From Chitinophagaceae bacterium (GTDB lineage: Bacteria; Bacteroidota; Bacteroidia; Chitinophagales; Chitinophagaceae), in NCBI GenBank assembly GCA_947448685.1, contig CANFOP010000003.1, positions 1 to 54,554 of the forward strand: a stretch of 54,554 nt of DNA, written 5' to 3'. Made by a program: the position numbers and the translations under genes. Within the stretch, counting starts at the first letter, position 1; every line of letters starts with the position of its first letter. This document shows positions 53,818 through 54,554 of this stretch, piece after piece. Under the pieces are notes generated by a model, which was given only the letters and a program-made list of their open reading frames with translations, was not told where the DNA came from and searched no databases.

Positions 53818-53849
53818 TTGTAAAAAACAAAACGTTTTATCTACTTTTG
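53818..53849 (+). promoter_or_regulatory. Promoter of rplM-rpsI
   Basis: TTG (53818-53820) and TACTTTTG (53842-53849) are separated by 21 nt and match the Bacteroidota TTG-N19-21-TAnnTTTG promoter in full. The -7 element is 57 nt before the rplM ATG, giving a leader of about 50 nt, as expected for a ribosomal-protein operon. Confidence 0.78.
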
Positions 53850-53866
53850 CACTCCAAATAAAAATC

Positions 53867-53886
53867 GCCAAGGGGATAGCTTTGGC
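53867..53886 (+). promoter_or_regulatory. Leader hairpin of rplM mRNA (possible autoregulatory site)
   Basis: GCCAA (53867-53871) pairs with TTGGC (53882-53886), extendable with a G-U pair, enclosing a purine-rich loop (gggatagc). It lies within the predicted leader between the promoter and the rplM ATG. Ribosomal-protein leaders of this kind often bind the encoded protein; L13 binding here is an inference. Confidence 0.45.
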
Positions 53887-53906
53887 ATCACTTAAAAAAA
53901 AGTACA

Positions 53907-54362
53907 ATGAGTAAATTGCATTTCACCACTAAACATGCGAACGAGGCTACTGTTCAGCGTAATTGGTACGTTGTGGATGGTACTAATCAAACCGTTGGTC
54001 GTATGTGCGCAAAAATTGCGTCTGTTCTCCGTGGTAAGAACAAAGCCTATTACACTCCTCACGTAGATTGCGGAGATTTTGTTGTTGTCATCAATTGTGA
54101 TAAGGTAGTATTTACCGGAAACAAAATGGAAGACAAAGAGTATTTAACTTTTAGTGGCTACCCAGGTGGTCAGAAAGGTGAAGCAGCAAAGGATTTGCTG
54201 AAACGCAGGCCTGAAGTTGTAATTGAAAGAGCCGTTAAAGGTATGTTGCCAAAAAATCGTTTAGGGCGTAAGATGTACAAAAAACTTTTTGTATATGCAG
54301 GTTCTAATCATCCTCATACCGCTCAAAAACCTACAGAACTCACTTTCACTAAAATTAAATAA
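53907..54362 (+). CDS. rplM: 50S ribosomal protein L13
   Basis: L13 is a primary large-subunit assembly protein. The 151-residue length is normal. Diagnostic segments are NWYVVDGTNQTVGRMCAKIASVLRGKNKAYYTPHVDCGDFVVVINC, VFTGNKMEDKEYLTFSGYPGGQK, RRPEVVIERAVKGMLPKNRLGRKMYKKLFVYAGSNHPHTAQKP. The preceding ORF 53732-53914 is not a gene, as the promoter and leader occupy that stretch. The rpsI gene follows after 41 nt, as in almost all bacteria. The operon has a clear promoter and a leader hairpin. Confidence 0.98.
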   Translation: MSKLHFTTKHANEATVQRNWYVVDGTNQTVGRMCAKIASVLRGKNKAYYTPHVDCGDFVVVINCDKVVFTGNKMEDKEYLTFSGYPGGQKGEAAKDLLKRRPEVVIERAVKGMLPKNRLGRKMYKKLFVYAGSNHPHTAQKPTELTFTKIK

Positions 54363-54368
54363 TTCAAA

Positions 54369-54385
54369 CGGAAACAATTTTTCCG
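54369..54385 (+). promoter_or_regulatory. Small hairpin between rplM and rpsI
   Basis: CGGAAA (54369-54374) and TTTCCG (54380-54385) form a 6-bp stem with a 5-nt loop in the 41-nt spacer. It could tune processing or expression of the two cistrons. No U-run follows it, so it is not a terminator. Confidence 0.45.
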
Positions 54386-54403
54386 ATTCAAAAAAATAAT
54401 ATA

Positions 54404-54554
54404 ATGGAAAAACAAAAAAATGCAGTCGGCCGTAGAAAAGAAGCTGTTACGCGTGTTTTCCTTTCTAAAGGAAACGGTAAAATAACAGTCAACGGTAAAG
54501 ACTATAAAGCCTACTTTCCTCTTGTTTATCTGCAAAATCAAGTTGAAGCTCCCT
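54404..54554 (+). CDS. rpsI: 30S ribosomal protein S9, N-terminal part (cut by window edge)
   Basis: This gene is too short for the track as it runs off the right edge. The visible 50 residues read MEKQKNAVGRRKEAVTRVFL, then KGNGKITVNGKDYKAYFP. The GRRKEAVARV and GxGxITVNG motifs identify S9, although the C-terminal tail that reaches the P-site tRNA lies outside. It follows rplM by 41 nt in the conserved L13-S9 operon. Confidence 0.97.
   Translation, partial: MEKQKNAVGRRKEAVTRVFLSKGNGKITVNGKDYKAYFPLVYLQNQVEAP

Larger units (their letters stand above)
53556..53906. other. 351-nt divergent region with inverted repeats upstream of rplM
   Basis: This region separates the leftward HTH-like gene from rplM. 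Next to the leftward gene are CAAAATTA (53561-53568) and CAAATTTA (53574-53581), minus-strand -7-like elements. Further on are a doubled TTAATGCA (near 53600-53618), CCATGGGTCCATGG (near 53626-53639), and an interrupted hairpin ATTTA-AATCCATC ... GATGGATT-TAAAT (53655-53690). The rplM promoter and leader follow. Confidence 0.6.

Noticed and set aside
53732-53914. 60-residue plus ORF before rplM
   Set aside because: It overlaps the clear rplM promoter, leader hairpin and the first codons of rplM and has no conserved features.

Overview
The window looks like a chromosomal segment of a Bacteroidota bacterium, most likely a Chitinophagaceae-like member of Chitinophagia. The support is a SusC/SusD pair, T9SS type A and type B sorting tails, lipoboxes, poor Shine-Dalgarno signals, and several promoters matching the Bacteroidota pattern TTG-N19-21-TAnnTTTG. 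The DNA is AT-rich. I saw no tRNA, rRNA, CRISPR array, transposase or prophage.

Region 1 (1-23144) is a polysaccharide-utilisation locus joined to a hexuronate catabolic operon. Read leftward on the minus strand it encodes: a T9SS-secreted FN3 protein; a T9SS-secreted beta-helix protein with seven ~150-bp repeats; SusC; SusD; a DUF5017-type lipoprotein; an agarase-like clan GH-A hydrolase; a GH3 enzyme; an SDR-type mannonate/fructuronate oxidoreductase; a SASA-type acetylesterase; UxuA; UxaC; and KdgK, which is cut by the window edge. Most gaps are 0-40 nt. A divergent LacI-type regulator faces the cluster, and a perfect 14-bp LacI-like palindrome lies between them. The likely sequence of events is: secreted proteins bind or cut a uronate-containing, probably acetylated glycan; SusCD imports the oligomers; the hydrolases and esterase trim them; and the uronate becomes 2-keto-3-deoxygluconate phosphate.

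Region 2 (23154-40919) holds envelope and signalling genes. A GT4 glycosyltransferase sits with an asparagine-synthetase-like enzyme. A FIST-domain protein, a multi-PAS NarX-type kinase and a NarL-type regulator form a tight three-gene signalling module. A T9SS type B secreted protein follows. Then come KdsB and, on the other strand, KpsF/KdsD, ManC and a methionine-type aminotransferase (Kdo and GDP-mannose supply). A small coiled-coil protein, a REC-CRP fusion regulator and a two-PAS hybrid-type sensor kinase close the region.

Region 3 (41136-54554) is a mix of accessory and housekeeping genes: a TMTC-like TPR membrane protein; a PaaR-like TetR regulator with paaE but no paaABCD in view; ligA followed by a NUMOD4-HNH-HTH protein whose mRNA leader can fold over its start; a YtcJ-like amidohydrolase; PhnA/YjdM; a tandem pair of unrecognised polytopic membrane proteins behind a putative HTH protein; and the start of the rplM-rpsI operon with a clear promoter and a leader hairpin.

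Several track ORFs begin at TTG or upstream of the likely start. I moved those starts where a better ATG exists and say so in each entry. No similarity search was possible, so all family names come from motifs and recognised sequence patterns.
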